In this document: one piece after another, positions 1 through 11,368 of the stretch
How positions within the stretch are numbered: position 1 is the stretch's first letter
Layout of the letters: each line of letters opens with the position of its first letter
From: Acephala macrosclerotiorum
Taxonomy: Eukaryota > Ascomycota > Leotiomycetes > Helotiales > Mollisiaceae
DNA length: 64,000 bases
Reading direction: 5' to 3'
Assembly: GCA_014904845.1 (NCBI GenBank)
Contig: MU119202.1
Span: 1,116,001 to 1,180,000, forward strand
Notes under the pieces: model-generated
The model's database searches: none
What the model saw: the letters and a program-made list of their open reading frames with translations, nothing else
What the model was told of the DNA's origin: nothing
Translations under genes and position numbers: made by a program

Positions 1-1591
1 GGCCGTCAGTTGTGTGTCGAAGAGTTGGTTGTATTTGCTTGAAAGTGGTTGACGAGAGGTCTTTATGTAGGCAGGCTATTCACAGCCTTAGCAGCCTTGC
101 CTCATAGTGGGACGAGAGATTGTAAATGACGGCTCGTTGATTGGTACGGCGAGACTTCGGATACGCCAGTGAGTTCGCCTCTTTCTTCGCCACCCCTGAG
201 GATTTCTGTCAAGTGACACACTCAACACATCACATATCCGCCATCTGTTTGGGATGACAAACAGAGAGAGCCTCAATGGCTAGAAATTGAACTTCGTTTG
301 CTACTTTTCTTCCTCGTTATCCCGGTGCCAATGGGGTCATTGTGGTTTGTGGAATGTTTCCCGTCTCGATTCTCCAGATGTGCAAATAAGGCTTTGCAGA
401 ACGCCACAAGCGACTATCCTAACACCTTGGGACCCGGACCCAGACTTTGAGCAGTCATAGACGAGGTGCTTGATACTATATTTGCATGCTCTTCGGCTCA
501 GGTTTTGTTGAATGTCCCCAACTTGATGGTACTTTGGTAGATCATTTTTCTGGCTCACTGTGTGAGTTCTCCGAGCGAGTCGTCGAGGATCTCGACTTCT
601 CCGCCAGCTGGCATCTGTCCCTTAAACATTACAGGAATCATTCAAGTGATCCTGAACAGAGAGTCGTTCATCACATGAAAGCACTGGAAGATTTTTGGTG
701 GAGTGGCCAAGGAAGCAGGCCTCAAGAACGTGCCTTTCTCCCTCATCATAGCAAGAGCTTGTTCAAGCAGCAGCATTCTGAGAGCGAGCATGCTTGCCTC
801 GACAGGTTACAACCTTTCTCAGACCTTTCGTTCTTTTCGTATTGCTTCATTTGGGTCGTTCATTTTCATCATGGTTCTCAGCTGCACCGCTCCTCTAAGA
901 GTCGCACCCTCGACCAACCAGTTTTTTCTTAGCCACATTGCAATGCTCGAATTGCCGGGTTTTTTATTTTGCATTAAACATTTGTCGCCAAGCTCGACAT
1001 TGAGTTGTACTTCGTCCCAGACGTAATAGTTACGCTAAGACCGACCAGGGCATATCGCTGAGTACGCATTAGAGAAAAGTCCTTGTTTGTAGGCCTTTTA
1101 GCGTAATTACTCACACTTTTGTTGCATTTCTACCTCTCGCACAAAAAATACCATCCTTGTGTTGTGGTCTCCTAAGATGCAATTAACTAATCAAACCCTG
1201 GAATTATCCCTTGTCTAACCCCTGTTTTTTGGTCTTGGCGTAACTGTTTCGCCTAGGACTAAGTACGTGAGGGTGATCTGCATCCCGGCAGTTGTTTCGC
1301 TACGCCAATCAGATCATAAGCCAACGAGCGACTGTGCAAGGTGCAGGTGTGCCACAGTATATTAAGCAAGAGACTAGTGCGATATACTTCTTCCACGCGA
1401 CTAACTTTCCGAAGTGGAATAATGAGAGCACCAATGAAATGTCATATAATACGAGCTTTCGACCTTCTCACCGTCGTCCTCCACCGTAAGACTAGAGACA
1501 GTAGGTGACAAATATAAAGTCAAGTGCGCTGCCTCAATTTCAACGTTTACTGCGGCATACTTGTATTTTAAGATACAACTATTCAAGCGAG
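1..1591. other. Intergenic region, no gene recognised
   Basis: The stretch upstream of the P450 gene holds only short overlapping open frames on both strands. None resembles a known family and none joins convincingly through introns. No tRNA, rRNA or clear repeat was seen. The last few hundred bases presumably contain the P450 promoter. Confidence 0.5.
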
Positions 1592-3265
1592 ATGTCTTCT
1601 TTTCAGAGCTTCCAGAGTTCCATGAGCTTGCTCTTCACGGTCGCCCTCCTATTGCCAGCTTACGTATGTCTCATCAGCTCTTCGATAGTATCCTGAAATT
1701 CACACCCGTATAGCTAGTCGGTCTGATAATCTACCAAGTCTTTCTCCATCCTCTGGCAAAGTACCCAGGACCTGTCATTGCCAAAGTCACAGACCTCTAT
1801 TCTGTATATTATGCTTGGAAAGGCCACAGACATATAGACTTCCAGAAATGCCATGAGAAATATGGTTAGTACAGCCCTCCATCATCACCTTATATCGGGC
1901 TGATCATCTAGGACCTGTTTTCCGCTACGGTCCTAACAGACTATCCTTCAACACCCACACTGCTCTCCACACCATCTACACACCCAAAGCCAATATCAGA
2001 AAATCAGACTTCTACAAAATCTTAATCTCACCTGCTGGTCCTAGCATTCTCGCCGCTATCCCGGACGACATGCACGCTAGAAAGAAACGAGTTCTTTCTC
2101 AAGCCTTCTCCGAGAAAGCTCTCAGGTCCATTGAAGAGTGCATATTACTTCACACAAGGGAGTTTTGTGAGAAACTATCTGCGAGCCCGGAGCCTGTCAA
2201 CATGTCTCGTTGGAGTACATACCTGACTGGAGATGTGCTTGGAGAAGTCTGCTTCGGACAGTCATTTTCGATGCTGAAAGAAAAGACCAACCGAAAGTTG
2301 ATGGATCTTCTCATCGAAACGGCAAGATTAAATCTCATCGCAAGTCAACCACTCTCCTACCTTCGTGCTTAGGGTCCGGAACACCTCGGGCTTTATAGAT
2401 AGATGCTAACTGATGCAATATCTAGTGCGGATCTACAATTCCCCTCCAACACACACCCATCCCCCGAATATTATTCTCCAAAATGCTCGCAGGCCGTCTC
2501 AAATTCCGCGAATGGGCCGTTGCTTGTGCTAGCGAACGCATAAAACTCAAAGATTCAGGCCGCAAAGATTTCTACCACTACATCATAGAAGCCAAGAACC
2601 CCTCCACCGACGAAAAGCCCTCCCATCAAGAACTCTGGTCCGAAGCCGGTAATCTTATCGCCGCCGGACTCGACACCACAGCCACCACTCTAGCAGCGAC
2701 ATTCTTTTATCTAACGAGGAATCGATATGCCTTGGAGAAAGCGAAGGAGGAAGTGAGAGAAGCCTTTAAGGGTTGTGGGGTGGAGGAAATCAAGACAGGA
2801 GAGAAGTTAAAGGCATGTAAGTATTTGCGAGCTTGTCTCGACGAAAGCATGCGTATGACACCCCCCGTTCCCGGCATGCTGCCCCGCACCGTCCTTCCTG
2901 GCGGTATTGAAATCGATAATCACCAAATTCCCGAGGGAGTCGAAGTCGGTGTCTCGGCTTATGCTATTCATCACAACGAAAAGTACTATGAGGATTCTTT
3001 TACGTATAGGCCAGAGAGATGGTTGGAGGATGAGAAGGGGATGATGGAGGCGTTTGCGTCGTTTAGTCATGGACCGAGGGCTTGTATTGGGAAGGGAATG
3101 GCGTATATGGAGATGATGAATACGATGGCTAGGGTGTTGTGGTTGTTTGATATGGAGGGAGTGGGAAAACTGGGGGAGAGGGAGGAGAGGAGGGGAGAGT
3201 TTGAGGTGAGGGATTATTTTGTTTGTGACAAGGAGGGGCCGATGGTTAAGTTCAGTAAGGCTTGA
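1592..3265 (+). CDS. Cytochrome P450 monooxygenase, membrane anchored
   Basis: Heme-thiolate monooxygenase, expected at the ER membrane; the substrate cannot be read from sequence. Four exons (1592-1663, 1714-1864, 1912-2339, 2426-3265) join in frame to about 496 aa, the usual P450 length. The N-terminus has a hydrophobic anchor followed by a proline-rich hinge (HPLAKYPGP). Family landmarks are the I-helix AGLDTTATT near residue 297, the K-helix E-x-x-R (ESMR) near 357, PERW near 413 and the heme loop FSHGPRACIGKG with the cysteine ligand near 427. Introns 1 and 2 are GT-AG. Intron 3 (2340-2425) must be GC-AG (GCAAGT...CTAG, with GCTAAC upstream): without it the frame stops at 2370, and with it the frame continues exactly. 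No PKS, NRPS or terpene synthase gene lies nearby, so there is no sign of a metabolite cluster. Confidence 0.93.
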
Positions 3266-3724
3266 GGGATGGAGTTGGGGTAAGGAATTCGGAAGTACGG
3301 TGCTGGATGCTGGTGACTGTTCTCTAACGACTGAAATGAATATTTCTGCTACGACACTTGCACGCGGTGACTGGTGGTTCCCTTCTTAAGAGAGCTTTCA
3401 CTTCGTCTTTTCTGTATGCATTTGGCGACACCATAGTCCCCCTCCGTACTGAGCTGCAAAGTGTCACTGACCTCAGATGTACACAATGTCGAAGAGCTTG
3501 GTGGATAAATTGTAGTGTGGAAATGTCGTTCTCTCAGAACTGTCTTCATTCTTCTCCGATATATCTCTGTAGAGGCTGCAGTTTCTCTGCTACCAAGACT
3601 ATTCATCCGTAGCCTGACATCATATGAAAGCTTCCTCGAGCGCATATACATCTATGATACACATCATCCCTCTATATGCACAATTGTCCCTCCTTCGCAG
3701 ACCTCTTTATATGTAAGTCTCCGT
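3266..3724. other. Intergenic region between convergent genes
   Basis: The stretch lies between the 3' ends of the P450 gene (+) and the MGM101 gene (-). It presumably holds both 3' UTRs and polyadenylation signals. No coding or structured feature was recognised. Confidence 0.5.
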
Positions 3725-4671
3725 TCATGCACCAAATTTCGACAATTGATAGGGGTATCTAGGCTCCTCATCCTTCCTAATCCAAATCTGCTTCTTCTTC
3801 TTCGTCACAACATGCTCACACCAGACCTGCTTCGCCTTCTCCTTCATAAACGTCCTGATGTATCTCGGATCCCATAGCTCGCTCGCCACTCCCAAATCCT
3901 TACAACATCGCATCAGAGCGTTCGATTTGCAGCCCTCGGTTGCGGTGGGTATACCTTCAGGGGAGAAATAGTCTTGTTCGCCTCTTGCGACGGATACTAA
4001 TCTGCAGACACACAATCATCAGCATTCATCTCAACTCAATCCACAAGCACAGCATCTGCAGATCAAGGGAAAAGACAAACACACCTCCCATGAGCAACCA
4101 AAGCATACTCCCTCGTAATACTCTTTCCCGTAACAATCGTCTCTCCCCTCGGCGCCAACCCCCACCCGCCCGGCCCAAACGCCCGATTCAAAATCCTCCT
4201 ATACTTAATCTCAGGCAAATAAATAATCCCATCTGGCTTAACCTCTACATCATCAAACGGTATAGGAGCCATTAAAACTTCAGAAGCTTTCTCAGAGAAT
4301 GGCTGAGCAGAGAGTCCGTGGAAGGATCGGGTCCAGTCGACTTGCTTTTCGTTTTCGTTGAGGATTAGGGGTTCGTCGTCGAGGCCTTGGGTCATATCTT
4401 TTATGAGGGATTGGTCGTCAATTGAGTCTGCGGGCTTGGATATCGTAGCAGAGGAGGGAGAGGGTTTGGCAGCTGCCGGAGTGGTGGATGCTGGAGGGGG
4501 AGGTTTTGTGGCGGAGGCATCTTTGCGGACGTAGGTTGATGCTGTTGCTGGTTTGCGAGGAGAGGTAGAGATTGCTCGCAGACCTCGAGATGATCGCTGT
4601 AATCGTAAGAAGTTGCCAGTTGAAGCTTCTGCGAAGGCAGAGCGTGCGGCGCGGGGGAGTAATGTCACCAT
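3725..4671 (-). CDS. MGM101: Mitochondrial genome maintenance protein MGM101
   Basis: Rad52-related single-strand DNA annealing protein of mitochondrial nucleoids, needed for mtDNA recombination and upkeep in yeast. Two exons (4085-4671 and 3725-4001 on the minus strand) join across an 83 bp GT-AG intron to 287 aa, ending in TGA. The first about 90 residues are Arg/Ser/Ala/Pro-rich and low in acid, as in a mitochondrial presequence plus linker. The conserved core follows: [17 protein letters not shown], then [20 protein letters not shown], and after the splice [20 protein letters not shown] and [13 protein letters not shown], closing with a Lys-rich tail ([16 protein letters not shown]). It is followed on the same strand by COA4, another mitochondrial protein gene. 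Assignment is by motif recognition. Confidence 0.93.
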
Positions 4672-4939
4672 TGTTGGTTGATGGAGAAGAGAGGCTGGAC
4701 GCGAAGCTCGCGAAGAGATGGCATCACGAAGTCACGCTCAAAGGAGCCATTTTGGGAGGACAACACCATTGTTCAAATTACGTTATTTCACATCGTGATG
4801 ATGAATTGATAGCTATTGTATTTAGAGAGCAGATTTTTTGTCCTATATTTACACTAATTATGTTCTTACAACCCGCCGAAGCACCAGTGAGGTGATGTCG
4901 GTCGCCGAGACCTTATTCAAGCTTCACCAGCAATCAAGT

Positions 4940-5407
4940 TTAAGCATCCTTCGTGTCTGTCCTTTTATCATTTTGATGCATCTTCCAACATTTTCTGAAC
5001 GTCTCAAGCTATATTTTTAGTCAGAGCATCAGCCAAAGTCCCTTCGAATTGAGAAGATATTAGACACACGTGATAGCGATTGAGTTGAAGATCCAATCGC
5101 TAAATTGGGAAAGCGTGCAGCTTCTCACCTCGTCTTTGCACAGCCTCCAGTCCTTCTTCTCGAAATAGCAGTCCGTCATCTTTGCGTTCTCCACTGAATG
5201 ATATATGAGTCCTTTCTCTGGGAGCATGAGAAGAGACTGAGATTGGGACGAACCTGAGCATCCTGTACTGAAGATCCGCTTGTCCCTGTGGAGAAAAGTC
5301 TCAGCCGCTGGAATATTCTTGGAAGAAGATCAAGCTCACCAGTCATCCGGTTCATCGTCGTCTTCTGCCGCGGCAGCTGCCTTTGCATCACTTTCTGATT
5401 TCGACAT
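4940..5407 (-). CDS. COA4: Cytochrome c oxidase assembly factor COA4-like, CX9C protein
   Basis: Small intermembrane-space protein of the twin-CX9C (CHCH) class, related to COA4/CHCHD8 and acting in complex IV assembly. Four minus-strand exons (5340-5407, 5254-5285, 5129-5193, 4940-5008) join in frame to only 77 aa. The protein starts with an Asp/Glu/Ala-rich segment and the hallmark DEPDDWDKRIFSTGC. The cysteines run C-x9-C-x9-C-x9-C, ending LETFRKCW and a basic tail. Each intron has GT-AG borders and every splice keeps the frame. Import by the Mia40 disulfide relay is expected from the family. Its start codon is 89 bp from that of the divergent biotin ligase gene. Confidence 0.88.
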
Positions 5408-5496
5408 TGGTATTTGCTTGGAGGTGAAGAGAGTCGGACGACTCTGAGATTTGGTGACTTCGGTTCGGTTGAGCTAGGACATCCGAATCTGGCAAG
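5408..5496. promoter_or_regulatory. Short divergent promoter between COA4 and BPL1
   Basis: Only 89 bp separate the two start codons, which are transcribed away from each other. Both 5' UTRs and any core promoter must lie here or overlap the coding regions, so shared regulation is likely. No TATA box was recognised. This is inference from spacing. Confidence 0.5.
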
Positions 5497-7737
5497 ATGG
5501 CGAGCAGGAAGATGAACGTTCTGGTTTACTCAGGTATTTGTAGAAATGTTCTTCCGAGTTCAGATGTTAACTTCAAGCAGGCAATGGAAGCACAATAGAG
5601 TCAGTCAGACATTGTCTCTACACCCTCAGACGACTGCTCTCACCAAACTACGCCGTCATTCCCGTGACTGATACAGTCATTCTCAAAGAGCCATGGACAG
5701 CTTCATGTGCGCTACTTGTCTTCCCAGGAGGTGCTGACATGGGTTATTGTCGGTCACTGAACGGAGAGGGAAACAAGAGGATCGAGCAGTATGTTCGTCG
5801 TGGTGGTGCTTACCTCGGCTTTTGTGCTGGAGGGTATTATGGGACTTCAAGGTGCGAATTCGAAGTTGGAAATAGAGCCTTGGAGGTAATAGGAGCTCGC
5901 GAATTGGCTTTCTATCCTGGAACCTGTCGAGGTGGCGCTTTCAAGGGCTTTGTTTATCACAGTGAAGCAGGGGCGAGAGCGGTTGAGGTCAAGGTCGAGA
6001 AAGAGGTCTTCAAGACTGGAGTCCTGCCTCAGACTTTCCGGTCGTATTACAATGGCGGTGGTGTCTTTGTTGATGCCGCGAAGCACAGAGATAAAGGCGT
6101 CGAGACCTTGGCGACTTATGGAGAAGCCTTGGATGTCGATGGTGGAGATGGTGGAGCAGCAGTCGTCTACTGCAAAGTTGGCGAGGGAGGAGCGATATTG
6201 ACAGGACCTCATCCCGAGTAAGACTTCAAACTCGCTACGAGACTGGAAACTGATTAAGATCAGATTCGCTGCCGTCAATCTCGACCCTAATGCAGATGGC
6301 CCAGAATATCCAAACAGGGTGAAAGCGCTGGCTGAAGACGATGAATCAAGGGTCAATTTTGTCAAGGCATGTCTAGCCAAGTTGGGCTTGATCATAAGCC
6401 AAGAGACATCTTCGGTACCGTCCCTTTCTCGACTTCATCTTTCATGCTCAAGTCATTTTCTGGTCCCAGAGTTATTGGCCGATTGGGAGGATATCATCAC
6501 AATTGAGGATGGTGAGGAGTATATCAAAGGAGAGAATGATACCTTTCATCTCGAGAAGCAAGATTCGAGATGGTCGCTCAACAATCTTGTCAATGCACTT
6601 CCTTTACCCAGTGTTGTTAGAGGCAAAGAGGAAGCAACAGCTGACCAGTTGGATGCTGGTTCGTATGATAGAATAGTCGACTATAATGCGATCACGAAAC
6701 GTCTGATACCACATGAGACGGAGTGGCCTGGGGCGAAAGAGACGCCGTACTTCAATCATCACGCGTATTACGCAAATCTTACAAAATATCAAGAGGAGAG
6801 CCGAGGCGAGGCAGAGGAGTATGGAAAGTACCTCATCTATGGTGAGGTTGTGACGAGCACCAACACCCTGCTTGAGAAGTGAGTTCCGTCCGTTTCTTAC
6901 AAATCCTATTGCTAATACACAAGCAGAAATACCAAGCTTCTGTCTAGTCTACCAACGGGTTTTACCTGCACAGCGACAACCCAAGTTGCTGGTCGAGGCC
7001 GAGGATCGAATGTCTGGGTATCGCCAGCTGGCTGCTTGATTTTCTCAGTATGCATGAAGCATTCAATGGCGCTCAGCAATACCGCTCCAGTGGTCTTCAT
7101 CCAGTATCTCGCCGCAATCGCGATAGTCGAGGGAATTCAGTCATATGACAAAGGCTACCAAAACACACCCGTGAAGCTCAAATGGCCAAATGACATCTGT
7201 TCGTACCCCTATATCTAGTTGTCCTATTCAATAGCTGACTTTTGTCCAGATGCTCAAGACCCCGCAAAACCTAACAACAAAGAATACGTCAAAATCGGCG
7301 GCATCCTCGTAAATTCCTCCTACTCAAACGGCAACTATGACCTCGTTGTCGGTATCGGCCTAAACACCACTAACACCGCCCCTACTACCTCTCTCAATGC
7401 CCTCCTTCCCTCTCACCTCCCTCCTTTCACCCTCGAGAAACTCCTAGCCCGAATCCTCACCAAGTTCGAAACTATCTACAAATCCTTCTGTCGGACAGGC
7501 TTTGATAAGAAGTTGGAGGAAACGTATTATAGACATTGGTTACACACGGATCAGATTGTTACTTTGGAGCAGGAGGGAGGGAGGAGGGCGAGGATCAAAG
7601 GAATCACGAGGGATTGGGGACTGCTAAGGGCTGAGGAGTTGGGGTGGGAGGATAGGGAGACCGGGAGGGTGTGGGAGTTGCAGAGTGATAGTAATAGCTT
7701 TGATTTCTTTAAGGGGCTGTTGAGGAGGAAGGGTTAG
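5497..7737 (+). CDS. BPL1: Biotin-protein ligase (holocarboxylase synthetase)
   Basis: Attaches biotin through biotinyl-AMP to a lysine of carboxylases such as acetyl-CoA carboxylase and pyruvate carboxylase. Five exons (5497-5533, 5581-6217, 6264-6878, 6927-7198, 7250-7737) join in frame to 682 aa, typical of the fungal enzyme. The N-terminal part is the glutamine-amidotransferase-like BPL_N domain (LLVFPGGADMGYC, then GGAYLGFCAGGYYG). The catalytic domain has the biotinyl-AMP loop GRGRGSNVW near residue 452, then KLKWPNDIY and KIGGILV. The small C-terminal domain (TLEQEGGRRARIKGI) ends in TAG. The four introns are 46-51 bp. All borders are GT-AG and all phases match, so the gene looks intact. 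Confidence 0.95.
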
Positions 7738-9756
7738 GGGTTGAAAGGGACTTGAGCCAGGAGTACGATTTGAGTGAGGGATAATGGCTGATGAAGGTCG
7801 TGTTGAAGAGGCATTTTGATGTATAGAAATCACTCGAGACTGGTCGGAAGTAGATTTTGGAGAAGTGAAACTTATGAAACAAGTCCGTTCTATCCCTTCC
7901 CAATTACGTCGCCTCGTGTATTAGGCTATCACCTTCCGAAAACATCGGGGGCTCTGGTTGCGCCTCACACTCTTCGGCTCTCAGCATTGCGGCTAAATTC
8001 ATGCGACATACATACGGTACGAAGTAGCGAATCATCTACCCATCTTCGAATGTACGAGTATTGTCTGTCGATACGAGGCTGAGCTGCAACACTTCACCCG
8101 ATCGTCATTTTCAGCACACAGCTTCATCTCTTCCTTCCACTATCCGGAACAATGCGAAGATGGCAAGAGGGTCACGCTTCTGCTAGACCATCACAGGAAT
8201 TTTCCTCCGAGCCTTGTCCATCCTATTCTCAGTCGCAACATTAATCGTTTTCACTATTCTAACCATAAATTGGAGCAAGGAATGAAATAATGGGCAGGGC
8301 TTCCCTCTGGCTATCTGCTCTGTATGATCCCCTCCTCTTCCTGCATCCTTCCCTCCCAATCCCCCTCCCAAGAATTCTCACTTATATAACTTTAGACGAG
8401 CAGGTAGCGATAGCCATCTTCCTCGATTCCATCGCCCTCATAATTCTTGCTTCTTCAAAGCCTTTGACTTTGAGGACCAGACAACCGGCATATGTCTACA
8501 ATGCGCACCAGACGCACTGAAAACTTCGCCAGAAAAGAGGACAGCTCCTTATGCCCTAGTGGGTGAGGTAGTGTGTATAGGTTTCGGTGTTGTAGCTTTA
8601 GTGTTAGGTTGGGGAACTTCTTGGGCCCTGTTGGACGGTGGTGGTTGGTTGTTGTGATGTAGGTTCTATGACTAAAGTGCAAGATACGGAAGAAGCTGAC
8701 AGGAGACGATAGGTGTATACGACCAATCTTTATTATTTGAAATCTCTTGAATTGTTGCAGAGATGTGAGGAAGCCTCCGAGGAGGAATTTAACGGAGAGA
8801 AATGAGAGGTGGACTGGGATAGATAGTATTGTGCACCAATGGCGAGAAGGAAGTGGCTCACCTCCTCACTCTCTCACACACTCTTCAATCCCATCCATCT
8901 TCTTGATTGTACATCTGCATCTGAGCGGATGCGAGTAGTGCCAAAGTCTTTCTCCGCTTCTTTTTTCCTCCTGCTAGAGAGCTAAAGCTGGGCGGGACGG
9001 GGCGGATCTTTTGCGATATGCAACAAAGAGGGAAAGCGGATAAAAGAAGGCGGAGGCGGAGTACCCAGGCATCGAATGCATTGTGTACAACAAGAGAGCC
9101 CTCACATGTACTGTGGGGCGGAAAAGACAAACCCCGGCTAACATGGAGGTTGGATTCCATAGCGGAAGCGCTATCCGCCTCACGATATACGACAGGGGCA
9201 GCTGGAAAAGAATTGTGTTCGCGATGTGCAACAGGACACGAGGGAAGAGGTAAAGATCAAGCATCGAATAGGGAACGGAGAACGGAGAAAATGATACCCG
9301 ATGGCTTGATGTCGATGTTGAAGGGGAGCAAGACGTTTCAATGATCGTTGTGCATCTGAATTCAATGGCGCGCAATGCACAGTACTTCTCAATATCGGTC
9401 CTTCCCATAGAAAGTGAGCAGACGCAACAATACTCCTCGGTATCCGTCACAAATCAAATAATTTGTTACACGTCGCAAGAGGCGGCAGCGGGATGACGGG
9501 CGGGACCATTGGCGGAGGTCCACTCGAAGGCCTGCTCTCGAGTCCTCCCGGTCCCGCTGCCCCTATCGCTAGTTCGATGTGCAACACATATGTTTAAATG
9601 TCTGAATTCAAGTTGGAAAGGCCGGTATATACAGGACGTCTCTGGTCCTTCCTGCTTCCAATTGGCATTTTGACTATCACTTACTGCCATAACTGAAAAT
9701 TTTCACCACCTCCTCCAACAATCCGTCAGGTTGACTAGATTCACATCAACCGAAAG
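7738..9756. other. Intergenic region, about 2 kb, no gene recognised
   Basis: Only short competing open frames occur on both strands. The longest, 8974-9450 on the minus strand, has no family features. No repeat or RNA gene was recognised. The first part presumably holds the BPL1 3' UTR. Confidence 0.45.
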
Positions 9757-9984
9757 ATGAGCGACTTCCAGGGTCCAACGGTGGTCACTTGGCTCGAGTC
9801 ACTCAACTCAACGCTGATGTGCAAAGACTTAGTTGACTACTTGTACGGTACAGTCCTTGCCGTGGAAGCCATAGCGGGTTTATTCTCAAGATATAACGAG
9901 AGCAGAGAACTGATGGAGTACATTCGAAAAGAAGCAAATTCTATTCCTCAAAGTGCTGGCTCTACTTCAGATCGGGGTCTTTGA
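9757..9984 (+). CDS. Possible small hypothetical protein
   Basis: A 75-codon open frame starting MSDFQGPTVVTWLES and ending in TGA. It has a plausible amphipathic helical composition and no introns, signal peptide or known motif. It may be real, a first exon, or chance. I do not recognise it; transcript evidence would decide. Confidence 0.25.
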   Translation: MSDFQGPTVVTWLESLNSTLMCKDLVDYLYGTVLAVEAIAGLFSRYNESRELMEYIRKEANSIPQSAGSTSDRGL

Positions 9985-10747
9985 GGCTACCTACTGACAC
10001 CAGAAACTTGGCAGAGGTCCACTAAAAGTGTGTGGCTTACAGTGGCAAGCCAATCATGATCAATTTGACCACAGAGCATGGAGGGTTTTCTTGCCCTCGG
10101 GCAATATCATCAAGACGTCTTACGGAAGTCCACATTGGGATATGCCGTGGGGCTCATGACAGCGCATAGCCCAGATTCCGAGACATGATGATCAGGAACA
10201 TCAAAACTTTGTTGCACATCGTCTGCCGTCGGTATTGCCCAGACAGGTAGATGTCAGAACTCTCGCAAGACGTGCATTGCTTGCGGGGTTAAGATATGTT
10301 AAAGTGTACGTGATGTACCTCAAAAAGGCCGTCGAGCTTGTCGAGCTTGTCAGTCGGGACGGGAACCCAACCCCGCGAGGCGGGGCATTTCGTCTCCGGC
10401 GCTCAGGCCAATTTAAGCGACAAATATTTGGCAACAATATCGAGTCCTTTCATAAAAAAAGCTGAAACTTTGTATAGAGATTTTCCGAAGTATTCTCCAT
10501 CCTCAAACCGAATTTTAGACTTTTTTGACTGACGGAGTGGTTATTGTGAAAGAGGAAATCTAGGGAATCGAAATTTGGCAAGCGCCTGGAGACGAAATGC
10601 CCTAGCCTTGCCAGTAAGCTGACACTGCGATAACTTTATCAGCGAGGCAGCTACATCGCAGGTGCTTTCCTCTTTCAGCACTTTCTTAAAGATCCCAAAG
10701 TGTAGAATAATAGGCAAAAAGCGTCATCCCTCTTACAAAGACGAAAT
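9985..10747. other. Intergenic region upstream of SRPBCC gene
   Basis: No gene recognised. The stretch includes a short direct duplication, gtcgagctt/gtcgagctt, near 10330. It presumably contains the promoter of the downstream gene. Confidence 0.4.
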
Positions 10748-11368
10748 ATGGCTTCAGAATTTTCGCCTTCGAAATCATCGCCTGCTAAGTCGGCAGGTGT
10801 TGATCCTATCGCGACGCCAACTTATGCAACAGGAGGTCTCTTCTCAGCGCTCACCACTGTCACCATCCGCGCGCCATTGTCGATTGTTTTTGAACTCAGT
10901 GTCGAGACTTCCAGCTGGCCAGAATGGAACTCATTCGTCCCGAAGGGTGAAATCATATCCCAACCTGGATCTACCTCCCCATCTGCTACGAAACTGGAAG
11001 TCGGGACGAAAGTTACGTTCCATAATCGAATGAAAAGAGACGGCCCTACTTCGTCTACGAACAGCGACCACGAAGTAGTCTCAATTGAAGAGATCGAAAG
11101 GGAGGGAGGAAAAGGCTGGAGTATAGTATGGAAGACGATTGGTATTCCTGGGGGCGAATGGATGCTCAGAGCAGAGAGAGTCCAAGAGCTGATCGAGAGG
11201 AAGGCAGAGGATGGAAGCACTGTCGTAGAGTATAAGACTTGGGGAACATTCGGAGGTCCGATGTCTTATCTGCTGAGCTGGATGGGGGTGAAGAACGACA
11301 TTGTTGACAGGTTCGAAGATTGGGCAAATGGGTTGAAAGGCCATGCTGAAGCAACGAATCGTGGGTGA
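10748..11368 (+). CDS. SRPBCC / polyketide cyclase-like (START fold) protein
   Basis: Single-exon gene, 206 aa, from ATG to TGA. After a Ser/Pro-rich N-terminus the body follows the SRPBCC pattern: a beta strand VTIRAPLSIVFELSVE, then the conserved turn SSWPEWNSFVPKGE, a long middle with alternating strands (GTKVTFHNRM, KGWSIVWKTIG), and a C-terminal amphipathic helix (VDRFEDWANGLKGH) that would cover the ligand cavity. The family binds hydrophobic ligands or catalyses cyclisation, dehydration or lipid transfer. The specific role here cannot be inferred. No signal peptide is seen, so it is probably cytosolic. Confidence 0.8.
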   Translation: MASEFSPSKSSPAKSAGVDPIATPTYATGGLFSALTTVTIRAPLSIVFELSVETSSWPEWNSFVPKGEIISQPGSTSPSATKLEVGTKVTFHNRMKRDGPTSSTNSDHEVVSIEEIEREGGKGWSIVWKTIGIPGGEWMLRAERVQELIERKAEDGSTVVEYKTWGTFGGPMSYLLSWMGVKNDIVDRFEDWANGLKGHAEATNRG

